Assembly: GCA_015069135.1 (NCBI GenBank)
Contig: SVJE01000002.1
Location: 41,953 to 105,952, forward strand
From: Oscillospiraceae bacterium
GTDB lineage: Bacteria; Bacillota; Clostridia; UBA1212; SIG427
Length of the DNA stretch: 64,000 bases
Direction: 5' to 3'
In this document: piece after piece, positions 1 through 7,385 of the stretch
Position numbering within the stretch: position 1 is the first letter of the stretch
Layout of the letters: each line of letters opens with the position of its first letter
The notes under the pieces: model-generated
Databases searched by the model: none
The model's input: the letters and a program-made list of their open reading frames with translations, nothing else
What the model was told of the DNA's origin: nothing
Position numbers and translations under genes: made by a program

Positions 1-2
1 AG

Positions 3-440
3 ACATTAGGTCTTGGCTGTATGTTTTTTTCCTATTTATTTGGGGGAGAATATTTTGCTATGATAACACTTACAGTAAGTGTTACAAGAACTCTGACATT
101 TTACCTTTATGAAAAGAAAGATAAAGAAGCCCCAATTGGATTTGCCTGGCTTTTTGCATCTTTAGCAGTTTGTGCTTACTTGATTGTTAACCTGGTTATT
201 TTACAGACAGCAAAGCCTGTAGATATACTCTATCTTGCGGCTATGGTCCTTTATGCATTTATATTCCGTATAAGAAATATAAAATTGGTAAGATACACGG
301 TTATTGTTCCTCATGTGTTGGCAATACTCTACAATTTGCTTCTTGGAAACATGATTTTTGTAGCAATGTCATACGGCTTTGAGTTGTTGGCAGATTTTTA
401 TGCAATTATAAAATACAACAGAAAAGAGGCTGTAAAATAA
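3..440 (+). CDS. YgjV-like inner membrane protein (5' end outside window)
   Basis: The reading frame is open to the left edge (codons for T-L-G-L-G-C precede the first ATG at 21), so this is the C-terminal part of a longer gene. It is strongly hydrophobic with about four membrane segments, and the order 'small Gly-rich helix, Asn/Arg-Thr-Leu turn, helix pairs' resembles the YgjV family of small bacterial membrane proteins of unknown function. The stop is followed directly by the next ATG at 441, so the two are probably co-transcribed. Family assignment is by overall pattern, without a search. Confidence 0.6.
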   Translation, partial: TLGLGCMFFSYLFGGEYFAMITLTVSVTRTLTFYLYEKKDKEAPIGFAWLFASLAVCAYLIVNLVILQTAKPVDILYLAAMVLYAFIFRIRNIKLVRYTVIVPHVLAILYNLLLGNMIFVAMSYGFELLADFYAIIKYNRKEAVK

Positions 441-1466
441 ATGCTTATATTTATTATCTTACTTATAATTATTATACCGTTTCTTCTTGCTTTTGATTTT
501 GCTTCGCAGGTAATTATGGATCATTTTAATATTACATTTGATCCGATAGCAGATGTAATTATTTACGTTATTCTGGCTGCAATTTTGTTTATACTGCCAT
601 TTGTGTTACTGAAACTTCCTTTTGTTGAAAAAAAGTTTAGTGAGAAAGCAGGAATTCTTTGTGGAATTACATGGCTTATTGAAATTATAGCTGTATCCTT
701 GTGGCTGTTTTTTCCGGCAAATATGTCATATATAAACACTAATGAAGTGTATTCCATGACTATAGAAAAATCACTTTATTACGGAACAGAGGATGAGAAA
801 ACGGTAAAAAAAGTAACGACCACAGACTTGGGACTTATTGAAGAGTTATTAGTTGAACTAAATGAAGTCGACTATAATCATGCTACCAAGCGGGATATGG
901 AAGCAAAACGCAAAAGTCCTACCTGGGAAATAAGAATGAAGAATCAGTGGGGAGAAGAAATTCAATATATTTGTATTTATTCTCCTAAAAATATAACTGT
1001 TTCTGAAGGCGAAAATCAAAAATATGCTAATTTTACAAAAAAATATGATTACACAAAACTTGACATTTTAACTGGGAACATAGAATCCGGAATATTGTCA
1101 GAGGCAGCAACAGAGGCATTTTCCCAATGGGGAGATTTCCGTAAAGAATTGTTTGACAGTTTCAATGTTGACAAAGAAAACAAATCCTGGTCTTTTACAA
1201 TACCGAAAAATTTACCGGGATCGGATTATGAATTGAAAGTTTCCATGGTCGGTAAAACGGATTATAAAAGTGGAGAATTTATTCCCCACAAGCTTACATG
1301 TCTTAAAGAGCAACAAGAGAATCAGAATTGGATTCCGGGTGAAACATACACGGTTCGGTTTGGTGATGCAGTAATTCAGCACTTGTGGATAACAGTTAAG
1401 GTTGACGGCTATATATTTGATAAAGATATGGTTGAATTCCTACCGGAAGAAAACCAATATCGTTAA
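441..1466 (+). CDS. Membrane-anchored protein of unknown function
   Basis: 341 residues. Three hydrophobic segments lie in the first about 100 residues (roughly 1-16, 35-60, 75-95). A hydrophilic domain follows, of about 240 residues with mixed strand-like composition, probably extracytoplasmic. I recognise no catalytic motif. It starts directly after the stop of the upstream membrane protein gene, suggesting a translational unit. No clear terminator follows; the 170 bases downstream hold the purC promoter. Function is unknown. Confidence 0.6.
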   Translation: MLIFIILLIIIIPFLLAFDFASQVIMDHFNITFDPIADVIIYVILAAILFILPFVLLKLPFVEKKFSEKAGILCGITWLIEIIAVSLWLFFPANMSYINTNEVYSMTIEKSLYYGTEDEKTVKKVTTTDLGLIEELLVELNEVDYNHATKRDMEAKRKSPTWEIRMKNQWGEEIQYICIYSPKNITVSEGENQKYANFTKKYDYTKLDILTGNIESGILSEAATEAFSQWGDFRKELFDSFNVDKENKSWSFTIPKNLPGSDYELKVSMVGKTDYKSGEFIPHKLTCLKEQQENQNWIPGETYTVRFGDAVIQHLWITVKVDGYIFDKDMVEFLPEENQYR

Positions 1467-1543
1467 AGTAATGCATTTTAAGATTAACACCCAGAATAAA
1501 TGTGAATTTTTTTCGAAACATAGGGTAAAATTAATAAAAAAAC

Positions 1544-1605
1544 TTGAAAAATGCAAAAAAATTGTATATAGTATTTCTGTTAACAGTGACAGTATTTGTG
1601 ACAGT
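1544..1605 (+). promoter_or_regulatory. Promoter of purC with tandem GTGACAGT repeats
   Basis: -35 TTGAAA at 1544-1549 and -10 TATAGT at 1567-1572, 17 bp apart. Just downstream, GTGACAGT occurs twice (1586-1593 and 1598-1605) with a 12-bp period, a possible operator. No purine riboswitch-like fold was recognised in the 60-base leader. Confidence 0.5.
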
Positions 1606-1635
1606 TAAAATCTGATAAAAAAGAGGTCTTGTAAA

Positions 1636-2325
1636 ATGAAAATACTTTATTCCGGTAAGACAAAAAATGTTGTATTAGATGAAGAGAAGAACGTAGTTAA
1701 CTTGTTCTTTAAAGACACAGCTACAGGTGAGAACGGTGTATTTGATCCAGGTTCAAACTCTGTTGGTGGTAGCGTTGAAGGTAAAGGACAGATTGGTCTT
1801 AAAATTTCCAAGTATTTCTTCGAATTAATGGAGAAAAACGGAATCCCAACACAGTACTTAGGTTCTGATATTGAGCAGAATTTAATGCAGGTTCGTAACC
1901 TTACAGTGCCAAAGTTGGAATTTGTATTGAGATATTTTACAGCAGGCAGCATGTGCAGACGTTTCTCTTTAGAGGAAGGTATCGTATTTGATCCACCATA
2001 CGCTGAAGTTACATTGAAAGATGATATTCAGGGCGATCCACTTATCAGCGAGCGTCTTTGCATTATGAAGGGCTTACTTAAGGAAGGCCAGTGGGATGAG
2101 GCAGCTGACATAGTACTTCGTGTTGGTGAAGTTCTTAAAAATGAATTGGCTCCTTTAGGATTAACTCTTATCGACTTCAAAATCGAAATTGGTTACGACG
2201 AAACAGGTAAAATGTACATTGCTGACGAAATCACTCCTGACATTTGGAGAGTTCGCGATGAAAACGGCAATATCCCTAATCAGATTGACTGTTCCAAGAT
2301 GTTGTTGGAAAAATTAGGATTATAA
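1636..2325 (+). CDS. purC: Phosphoribosylaminoimidazole-succinocarboxamide synthase (SAICAR synthetase)
   Basis: 229 residues, close to the usual bacterial PurC length. It joins CAIR and aspartate at the expense of ATP in purine synthesis. Supporting motifs: an N-terminal Gly-Lys-Thr-Lys turn ('YSGKTKNV', residues 5-12) in the nucleotide-binding lobe, and a C-terminal 'IDFKIEIG' plus 'ADEITPDIWRV' segment corresponding to the conserved D-E-x-x-P-D-x-x-R signature. The middle region is somewhat divergent from E. coli PurC and resembles the clostridial subgroup. It has its own promoter and is followed 14 bases later by a small gene. Confidence 0.9.
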   Translation: MKILYSGKTKNVVLDEEKNVVNLFFKDTATGENGVFDPGSNSVGGSVEGKGQIGLKISKYFFELMEKNGIPTQYLGSDIEQNLMQVRNLTVPKLEFVLRYFTAGSMCRRFSLEEGIVFDPPYAEVTLKDDIQGDPLISERLCIMKGLLKEGQWDEAADIVLRVGEVLKNELAPLGLTLIDFKIEIGYDETGKMYIADEITPDIWRVRDENGNIPNQIDCSKMLLEKLGL

Positions 2326-2339
2326 TTCCGGAGGGTAAT

Positions 2340-2570
2340 ATGAAAAAAATTATTTGTAAAGTTGAGTATGACACAGACAATGCACAGTTGATTGCAAAGC
2401 TGACAAGTGGTCAGTATGGTGACCCTGCAGGTTACGAAGAGTGTCTTTATCAGACAGAGGACGGAAAGTTCTTCCTTTATGTGAATGGTGGTTCAGAATC
2501 TCCTTACACTGAGGAAAACATCAAGAGAATGTCCGCAGCTAAGGCAGAAGAGTGGAAGGCTAAACTATAA
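2340..2570 (+). CDS. Small conserved-looking hypothetical protein
   Basis: 76 residues, preceded by a good ribosome binding site (GGAGGG, 7 bases upstream). Hydrophilic, with a central 'EDGKFFLYVNGG' strand-turn and an acidic C-terminal helix ending in Lys. No recognised domain. It lies between purC and a terminator, so it is presumably co-transcribed with purC. Function unknown. Confidence 0.6.
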   Translation: MKKIICKVEYDTDNAQLIAKLTSGQYGDPAGYEECLYQTEDGKFFLYVNGGSESPYTEENIKRMSAAKAEEWKAKL

Positions 2571-2588
2571 TATTAATTTTGGTATCCG

Positions 2589-2619
2589 AAAAGAGGCTGT
2601 TATGATACAGTCTCTTTTT
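2589..2619 (+). terminator. Rho-independent terminator of the purC unit
   Basis: Stem AAAAGAGGCTGT / ACAGTCTCTTTT with a six-base loop and a run of T. One mismatch in the stem. Confidence 0.8.
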
Positions 2620-2645
2620 CAATATTACATAAGAGGTGTTTAAAT

Positions 2646-3089
2646 ATGAAAAAAACAAAAATTATTACAGCTGTATTACTTGTTGTTTTTTTATTAATTT
2701 CAATGGTAGGATGTGGTGAAAAAAACAATAACACAAACAAACCGGCCAAAGTGAGAAACGTTACTTTTGATTTTGTTTCATTAGAAGAAGTTGACGGAAA
2801 GCATGAAATAACAATCAAATGGACCAATAACACTAAAGAAAACCTTACCTTTGATGGTAGCGGTTATTTATACAAGAAAGATAGTTCCGGTTATGGTCAT
2901 ATAGGAAGTGTCTCTAACGACAAAGGTCTTACTTCACTGAACCCTGGGGAATCTATTGAAGTTAAATATTCACCAACTGATTGCAAGCTGGAAGCCGGCA
3001 ACACCTATAGAATAGGAGCGCAGGCAAACTATGCTAAGAATGGTCAGCCAAATACCGATACAGTTTATGCTAAATTTGAGGTAAAATAA
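2646..3089 (+). CDS. Lipoprotein with bacterial Ig-like domain
   Basis: 147 residues. It has a lipoprotein signal peptide (Lys-rich n-region, hydrophobic core, lipobox S-M-V-G-C at about residue 23). A low-complexity Asn/Lys linker follows, then one about 105-residue beta domain with the pattern 'V-x-F-D-F-V-S-L-E-E-V-D-G ... I-x-I-K-W-T-N-N-T'. The same W-T/H-N-N/D pattern recurs in the C-terminal part of the M56 protein at 3588-5522 and in the protein at 5528-5953, so the three neighbours share an Ig-like domain. It has its own terminator and sits upstream of the BlaI-type repressor promoter. Ligand unknown. Confidence 0.75.
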   Translation: MKKTKIITAVLLVVFLLISMVGCGEKNNNTNKPAKVRNVTFDFVSLEEVDGKHEITIKWTNNTKENLTFDGSGYLYKKDSSGYGHIGSVSNDKGLTSLNPGESIEVKYSPTDCKLEAGNTYRIGAQANYAKNGQPNTDTVYAKFEVK

Positions 3090-3107
3090 CCAAAGTTTTT
3101 ATGTTAC

Positions 3108-3138
3108 AAACAGCAGATAAAATTTCTGCTGTTTTTTT
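3108..3138 (+). terminator. Rho-independent terminator after the Ig-like lipoprotein gene
   Basis: AAACAGCAGA / TCTGCTGTTT stem with a seven-base loop, followed by seven T. The T-run abuts the -35 box of the next promoter. Confidence 0.85.
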
Positions 3139-3139
3139 G

Positions 3140-3200
3140 TTGACATTTTGGTCTACAAGGTGTAAACTCTAATTAAAGATGAGGTCTACACAGTGTAAAC
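3140..3200 (+). promoter_or_regulatory. Promoter with two BlaI-type operators
   Basis: -35 TTGACA at 3140-3145 and -10 TAAACT at 3163-3168, 17 bp apart. Two near-identical dyads, GTCTACAAGGTGTAAAC (3151-3167) and GTCTACACAGTGTAAAC (3184-3200), have the TACA/TGTA half-sites typical of BlaI/MecI operators. The first covers spacer and -10; the second lies around +10 to +27. Centres are 33 bp apart (three helical turns). This predicts autorepression of the downstream repressor/sensor pair. Confidence 0.85.
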
Positions 3201-3222
3201 TTAATAGCAAGGGGGCTTTTTT

Positions 3223-3585
3223 ATGAATGATATTCAGTTAGGTACAGTAGAATCAAAATTTGCTGACATCATATGGAGTAATGAACCGGTGACATCTGCA
3301 AGATTAGTTGAACTTAGTCTGGAACAGTTACAGTGGAAAAAATCTACAACTTTCACAGTGCTTCGCCGGCTTTGTGATAAAGGTCTTTTTCAGAATGTAA
3401 ACGGAACGGTAACATCTCTTATATCCAAATCGGAATTTTACGCTATGCAAAGTGAGCAGTTCGTGGAAAATACATTTGAAGGATCTTTGCCTGCTTTTCT
3501 GGCTGCTTTCACTACCCGAAAAAACCTTAAACCGGAGGAAGTGGCAGAGATAAGGCGTATGATTTCAGAATACGGGGAGGAATAA
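3223..3585 (+). CDS. BlaI/MecI-family transcriptional repressor
   Basis: 120 residues, the usual family length. The N-terminal winged helix includes the 'L-G-x-V-E-S-K-F-A-D-I-I-W' opening and the recognition-helix motif 'K-S-T-T-F-T-V-L-R-R-L' (about residues 39-49), corresponding to the conserved T-V-x-T-x-L-x-R-L element. The C-terminal dimerisation/cleavage region is present. In this family an M56 membrane peptidase triggers repressor cleavage; such a gene follows 2 bases downstream. Two matching operators lie in the promoter. The strong RBS (AAGGGGG) is 8 bases before ATG. Confidence 0.88.
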   Translation: MNDIQLGTVESKFADIIWSNEPVTSARLVELSLEQLQWKKSTTFTVLRRLCDKGLFQNVNGTVTSLISKSEFYAMQSEQFVENTFEGSLPAFLAAFTTRKNLKPEEVAEIRRMISEYGEE

Positions 3586-3587
3586 AT

Positions 3588-5522
3588 ATGGAAGCTGTAT
3601 TTTTGAAACTTTTGAACATGAGTATAACAGCCGGCTGGCTTGTATTGGCTCTGCTTATTTTAAGGCCATTTCTAAAAAAAGCGCCAAAGTGGATAACTTG
3701 TGCTATGTGGGCTTTGGTTGGCTTAAGACTTATTTTACCATTTAGCATAAAAAGTGTTACCAGTCTTATTCCAAGCAACGAAACCATCCCTCAAGATATT
3801 GTTTATCAGGCCGAGCCTGAAATTGAAAGCGGAGTAGGTTTTATAAATTCCTATATAAATCCCGTAATTTCAGAATCTATGGCACCAAATCCCGGGGATA
3901 GTGCAAATCCTTTGCAGGTAGTAAGCTTTATTGCAACCTGGATATGGGTAACAGGTATGGTTGTAATGGTACTATATACCATAATAAGTTATATCCGATT
4001 ACGCTATAAAGTCAGAGAAAACATTCATCTCCAGGGCAACATCCATATTTGTGACCATGTTTCCACACCTTTTATTCTGGGAATTATTAAGCCTGATATT
4101 TGTCTTCCTTCTGATATGAGTAGCCAGGACATGGAATACGTTATTGCCCATGAACAAGCACATCTTAAACGCAGAGATCACTGGTGGAAACCTTTAGGAT
4201 TTATGCTACTGGCGGTATATTGGTTTAACCCTTTAATGTGGGTAGCATATATTTTACTGTGCCGTGACATTGAAATGGCATGTGACGAAAAAGTTATCGG
4301 CAAAATGTCTCCGGAGTACAAAGTGTCTTATTCAGAGGCTCTTCTTAATTGCAGCATTTCAAGAAAGTCTATAGCAGCCTGTCCTCTTGCTTTTGGAGAG
4401 GTGGGTGTAAAGACTCGTGTTAAATCTGTTCTTAATTACAAGAAACCTGCTTTCTGGATTATGATAGCCGCATTGATAGTTTGCATTGCTGTGGCTGTAT
4501 GTTTTCTTACGGATCCCATGGGGCGGAAGCTGGAAAGTGGTTCTGATTATGAGGGTATTTCTATAGAGGTTTTGTCTGTAGAACGTGACGGGAGTCGTCC
4601 GGCTATTGAAATTGAATGGACTAATGATACAGATGAAGATTTTAATATAGGGTATAGTTATGAGGTTTTCAGAAAAGAAGGGAAAGAATGGATACCTTGT
4701 GCAGACTCATATTACTTGACTACGCTTTCCAAGCACCTTGGATCCCACAGCACCTTGAGGAAAAGTTATAACCTTGTAGCGTTTGACTTAAGTCAACCGG
4801 GAATGTACCGCTTTGAAAGTGTTGTTGATAGAGAAGAAAATAAAAAGGTATGGGTAGATTTTATTCTCGAGGGAGAGTTAGAGAATAGTTATACACTTTA
4901 TCCTGCTTACAAACCCGAAAAGAAAGATGAGGTGGACAGCCCATATGTAGTACTGAACCATGAGTACAAAAGCTTTCATTTATATCAATCGTATCTGGCT
5001 CCTTATATTAACACGGGCTATTACGAAGTGAGAGGGAATAGATTGTACCTGAGACCAGTATTTAACAATTCCATTTTTGTATTTGAACTTGAAGGTGACA
5101 GCCTTATTTTTAAAGCAGCAGAATCCTGGGGGGTTTTCACATATAAAAATCATGATGGTACCATAAGTCCTGCAATAGAAGATGGAGCAATTTTTAAAGG
5201 TATTGAGTCCATTACAGAAGAAAGCTTTGGATATGATGTTACAAAGGATTATATAGACTATGATATTGACAAAGATGGAGAAAAAGAGATAATCTCTATG
5301 AGAATGAGAAAAGTGTCAGCGCTTTTCACAGTGGATTTTGTGATTACAGAAAAAGATAACACAAAAAAAGTAAGCACAATTGATATGGAGCCGGGCGATT
5401 TTACCTTTGTGGAAAGAGATGGCAAATTGAAAATTAAATCACGAAGAGACCCGTACGGTAACAATGTTGTTTATTATAATGTTTTGTATAAAGATGGTTA
5501 TATAGCAATTTCACAGGAGTAA
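3588..5522 (+). CDS. BlaR1-like M56 membrane metallopeptidase with extracytoplasmic Ig-like sensor
   Basis: 644 residues. Membrane segments at about 10-28, 36-54, 108-134 and 200-222 frame a cytosolic zinc protease with H188-E-Q-A-H192 and a downstream 'E-M-A-C-D-E' third-ligand region; a fifth segment spans about 287-310. After it comes an extracytoplasmic part. This holds an Ig-like domain (about 320-440, 'I-E-I-E-W-T-N-D-T') like those of the flanking genes, then about 200 residues without recognised family but with a D-x-D-x-D-G-E-K-E element. There is no penicillin-binding (transpeptidase) sensor domain, so the signal is unlikely to be a beta-lactam. It is encoded right after the BlaI-type repressor and probably cleaves it on sensing. 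Confidence 0.85.
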   Translation: MEAVFLKLLNMSITAGWLVLALLILRPFLKKAPKWITCAMWALVGLRLILPFSIKSVTSLIPSNETIPQDIVYQAEPEIESGVGFINSYINPVISESMAPNPGDSANPLQVVSFIATWIWVTGMVVMVLYTIISYIRLRYKVRENIHLQGNIHICDHVSTPFILGIIKPDICLPSDMSSQDMEYVIAHEQAHLKRRDHWWKPLGFMLLAVYWFNPLMWVAYILLCRDIEMACDEKVIGKMSPEYKVSYSEALLNCSISRKSIAACPLAFGEVGVKTRVKSVLNYKKPAFWIMIAALIVCIAVAVCFLTDPMGRKLESGSDYEGISIEVLSVERDGSRPAIEIEWTNDTDEDFNIGYSYEVFRKEGKEWIPCADSYYLTTLSKHLGSHSTLRKSYNLVAFDLSQPGMYRFESVVDREENKKVWVDFILEGELENSYTLYPAYKPEKKDEVDSPYVVLNHEYKSFHLYQSYLAPYINTGYYEVRGNRLYLRPVFNNSIFVFELEGDSLIFKAAESWGVFTYKNHDGTISPAIEDGAIFKGIESITEESFGYDVTKDYIDYDIDKDGEKEIISMRMRKVSALFTVDFVITEKDNTKKVSTIDMEPGDFTFVERDGKLKIKSRRDPYGNNVVYYNVLYKDGYIAISQE

Positions 5523-5527
5523 TAGCA

Positions 5528-5953
5528 ATGAAAACAGCAATGAGATTTAGTTTAATTCTGGTAGCAGCAGTAATTTTGACGGTAGCAATGGTTTTGATAT
5601 TGCCTGAAAAGGGTGCACAGTCTTGTTTTTCCGGCCATCGGGATGTTTCTCTTGTTATTGAATCTTTTGACGAGGTTAATAAGCTCATAAATGTTAAATG
5701 GCACAATAATTCTGATGAAGTTATAATGCCGAAAAATGGCTGCACTGTGTATAAAAAGATTGACAATCAATGGGAGCTTTTAGATGCTACTCCGGCATTT
5801 CTCTTGGCTATACATATAGGTCCGGGAGAAACTTATGATGAAACCTACAGGGTTGGTCATATTGATATGACTGCTGGTTCAGCGTATAAAATAGAGACAG
5901 AATTTTCCATGGGAGAGGAAAATTATAGTATCAGCTTAGAGTTTGAGAAATAA
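5528..5953 (+). CDS. Membrane-anchored Ig-like domain protein
   Basis: 141 residues. An N-terminal uncleaved signal/anchor (about 5-22) is followed by one Ig-like domain with 'I-N-V-K-W-H-N-N-S-D', paralogous to the domain in the lipoprotein at 2646-3089 and in the M56 protein just upstream. It starts 5 bases after that gene's stop and is therefore in the same operon. Probably a target or accessory of the BlaI/M56 circuit. A signal-peptidase site is not obvious. Confidence 0.7.
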   Translation: MKTAMRFSLILVAAVILTVAMVLILPEKGAQSCFSGHRDVSLVIESFDEVNKLINVKWHNNSDEVIMPKNGCTVYKKIDNQWELLDATPAFLLAIHIGPGETYDETYRVGHIDMTAGSAYKIETEFSMGEENYSISLEFEK

Positions 5954-5956
5954 AGC

Positions 5957-6164
5957 CCAACTTAGTGTTGTAAAAATTTCAAAATCAGTAGGACGAAACG
6001 GCGGTTTTTCCTACCTAACTTATACAAAATATATAAAAACAGTAGGTCAAAAACACTGAATTCCGGGAAATTGACCTACTGTTTTATTGGTTATAGTGAG
6101 AAAAAGGTAGGAAAATTAGGGATTTTTACCTACTGAAAATAAAAAAACCGGATTTAAAAGTAGG
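5957..6164. repeat. Dyad-symmetric eight-site intergenic element, copy A
   Basis: Eight pentamers GTAGG (+) or CCTAC/CCAAC (-) alternate in orientation, starting at 5957(-), 5988(+), 6010(-), 6042(+), 6075(-), 6107(+), 6129(-) and 6160(+). Their centres lie at exactly 16.5, 48.5, 70.5 and 101.5 bp on both sides of 6060.5, where a GAATTC palindrome sits. Sites 4 and 5 extend into a perfect 13-bp inverted repeat (6038-6050 / 6071-6083). The element fills the gap between two convergent genes, starting 4 bases after one stop. Two further copies occur at 9397-9604 and 26338-26544. Confidence 0.85.
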
Positions 6165-6176
6165 ACTCTGAATATT

Positions 6177-7121
6177 TTATCCTTTTCTGAAAACAGTTTT
6201 TAATTTTACTGTGATAATATCGGCTACCTGAGAAACAATAATGGCCACAAACATAATAACGCAACCTACAATTTCGCGACCGGTTAATGTTTCGTGGAGG
6301 ATTAACGCACCACAAAGTACGCCAAACACTGATTCCATACACATAAGTAAAGAAGCTACGGTGGCTTCCGTATACTTTTGGCCGATAATCTGGAATGTGT
6401 AAGCAAAACCACAACTCATTACGCCGGAGTAGAGCAAAGGAACTATAGCTGTACTGATAGCGCCGATGTTTGGAGATTCAAAAATAAACATCAGGATACA
6501 GGAAATAGAACCTGAGACAAAGAATTGTACACAGGAAAGTTTAACACCATCCACGTCAGGAGCTAATTTTTCAACAAGCAGAATATGTACAGCAAAAAAT
6601 ATGGCACATATAAAGGTAAGAATATCACCAAGATTTATTGTCCCTAAATTGTTGGGGTCAATACAAAGGAAATATAGTCCTACGAAACCAACGGCTACAC
6701 AAATCCAGGTAAGCACCGGTACTTTCTTCCGGAATACAAGACCCAGTAAAGGTACGAAAAACATATAAAGGGCAGTGATGAACGCTATCTTACCGGATTC
6801 AGAATAGTTAAAAGCGAATTGCTGAAAATTGGATGCTATACATAAAAATACACCCAGGACAGAACCATATATGATTGTCTTTTTGTTTAAAGCTTTATGG
6901 TGCGCTCTGCCTTCATGGTTCATGCCATTGACTTTAATACCATCTTTTATGAGAACTACAGGCAGAAGGACCAGTGCCCCCATTAAAGTGCGGATACCAT
7001 TAAAAGTAAATGCTTCTATAGATTCCATGCCTACACTTTGGGCTACAAAAGAAGAGCCCCATACGAAAGCTGTAAGCAGTAACATGATTACGCCCTTGAA
7101 CTGTGTTTTGTTTGTTACCAT
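6177..7121 (-). CDS. EamA/DMT-family transporter
   Basis: 314 residues from the ATG at 7121, chosen because GCAGGAG lies 8 bases upstream; a TTG five codons earlier would overlap that RBS. About ten membrane segments are arranged as two EamA repeats, with 'A-F-V-W-G-S-S-F-V-A-Q' near the N-terminus and a second repeat from about residue 165. The family exports amino acids, nucleobases or other metabolites; the substrate cannot be told. It is transcribed divergently from purF. Confidence 0.85.
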   Translation of the reverse strand: MVTNKTQFKGVIMLLLTAFVWGSSFVAQSVGMESIEAFTFNGIRTLMGALVLLPVVLIKDGIKVNGMNHEGRAHHKALNKKTIIYGSVLGVFLCIASNFQQFAFNYSESGKIAFITALYMFFVPLLGLVFRKKVPVLTWICVAVGFVGLYFLCIDPNNLGTINLGDILTFICAIFFAVHILLVEKLAPDVDGVKLSCVQFFVSGSISCILMFIFESPNIGAISTAIVPLLYSGVMSCGFAYTFQIIGQKYTEATVASLLMCMESVFGVLCGALILHETLTGREIVGCVIMFVAIIVSQVADIITVKLKTVFRKG

Positions 7122-7156
7122 AATTTTCTCCTGCAAAATATTAACATCAATTCTTG

Positions 7157-7185
7157 ATTATATCAGTGTAAGGAAATAAATTCAA
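7157..7185 (-). promoter_or_regulatory. Promoter of the EamA transporter gene
   Basis: On the minus strand: -35 TTGAAT (complement of 7180-7185) and -10 TATAAT (complement of 7157-7162), spacer 17. Confidence 0.6.
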
Positions 7186-7197
7186 TTTGAAAAAATA

Positions 7198-7226
7198 TTG
7201 TATTTTACAGTAAAATGTGATATCAT
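7198..7226 (+). promoter_or_regulatory. Promoter of the purF leader and purF
   Basis: -35 TTGTAT at 7198-7203 and -10 TATCAT at 7221-7226, spacer 17. Back-to-back with the transporter promoter. Confidence 0.5.
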
Positions 7227-7262
7227 TTTTCACGGATATTTTTGTTTTCAGGAGGTACCCGA

Positions 7263-7337
7263 ATGTTAAGGGCCATACAACTGAAAAACTTAATAAACAA
7301 AATAGTAATTAACTTTAATGGCGCAGTGCAGGTATAA
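7263..7337 (+). CDS. Putative 24-residue leader peptide upstream of purF
   Basis: ATG at 7263 follows a near-perfect AGGAGGT (spacing 5-6), much stronger than the RBS of purF itself. The 24-codon frame (M-L-R-A-I-Q-L-K-N-L-I-N-K ...) ends with TAA at 7335-7337, inside the loop of a hairpin followed by T. This layout matches a transcription-attenuation leader, but no run of one regulatory codon is evident; the Asn/Ile/Lys-rich content may only be compositional. A short orphan peptide is the alternative. Confidence 0.45.
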   Translation: MLRAIQLKNLINKIVINFNGAVQV

Positions 7338-7360
7338 GTGCAGGCGTCATTATATTTTTT
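7317..7360 (+). terminator. Terminator-like hairpin (possible attenuator) before purF
   Basis: AATGGCGC / GCGTCATT (one G-T pair) closes an inner TGCA/TGCA stem with small internal loop and eight-base terminal loop, followed by TATATTTTTT. It lies between promoter and purF, so read-through must be regulated or leaky. Confidence 0.55.
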
Positions 7361-7385
7361 CTTCTAAACAAGGACGGTGCAAAAA

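Noticed and set aside
1402..1608. 68-residue plus-strand frame overlapping the end of the membrane protein and the purC promoter
   Set aside because: Out of frame with the real gene, A/T-rich composition, no RBS, and it covers promoter sequence.
3588..5522. BlaR1 beta-lactam sensor
   Set aside because: The transpeptidase-like sensor domain with S-x-x-K, S-x-N and K-T-G motifs is absent; an Ig-like domain is present instead.
5957..6164. Integron attC or IS/MITE remnant
   Set aside because: No GTTRRRY/RYYYAAC core pair, no target-site duplication and no terminal inverted repeat beyond the internal dyad; spacers differ between copies.
7317..7360. Known purine or PRPP riboswitch before purF
   Set aside because: I could not find the conserved cores of these riboswitches; only a leader ORF and a terminator-like hairpin are visible.
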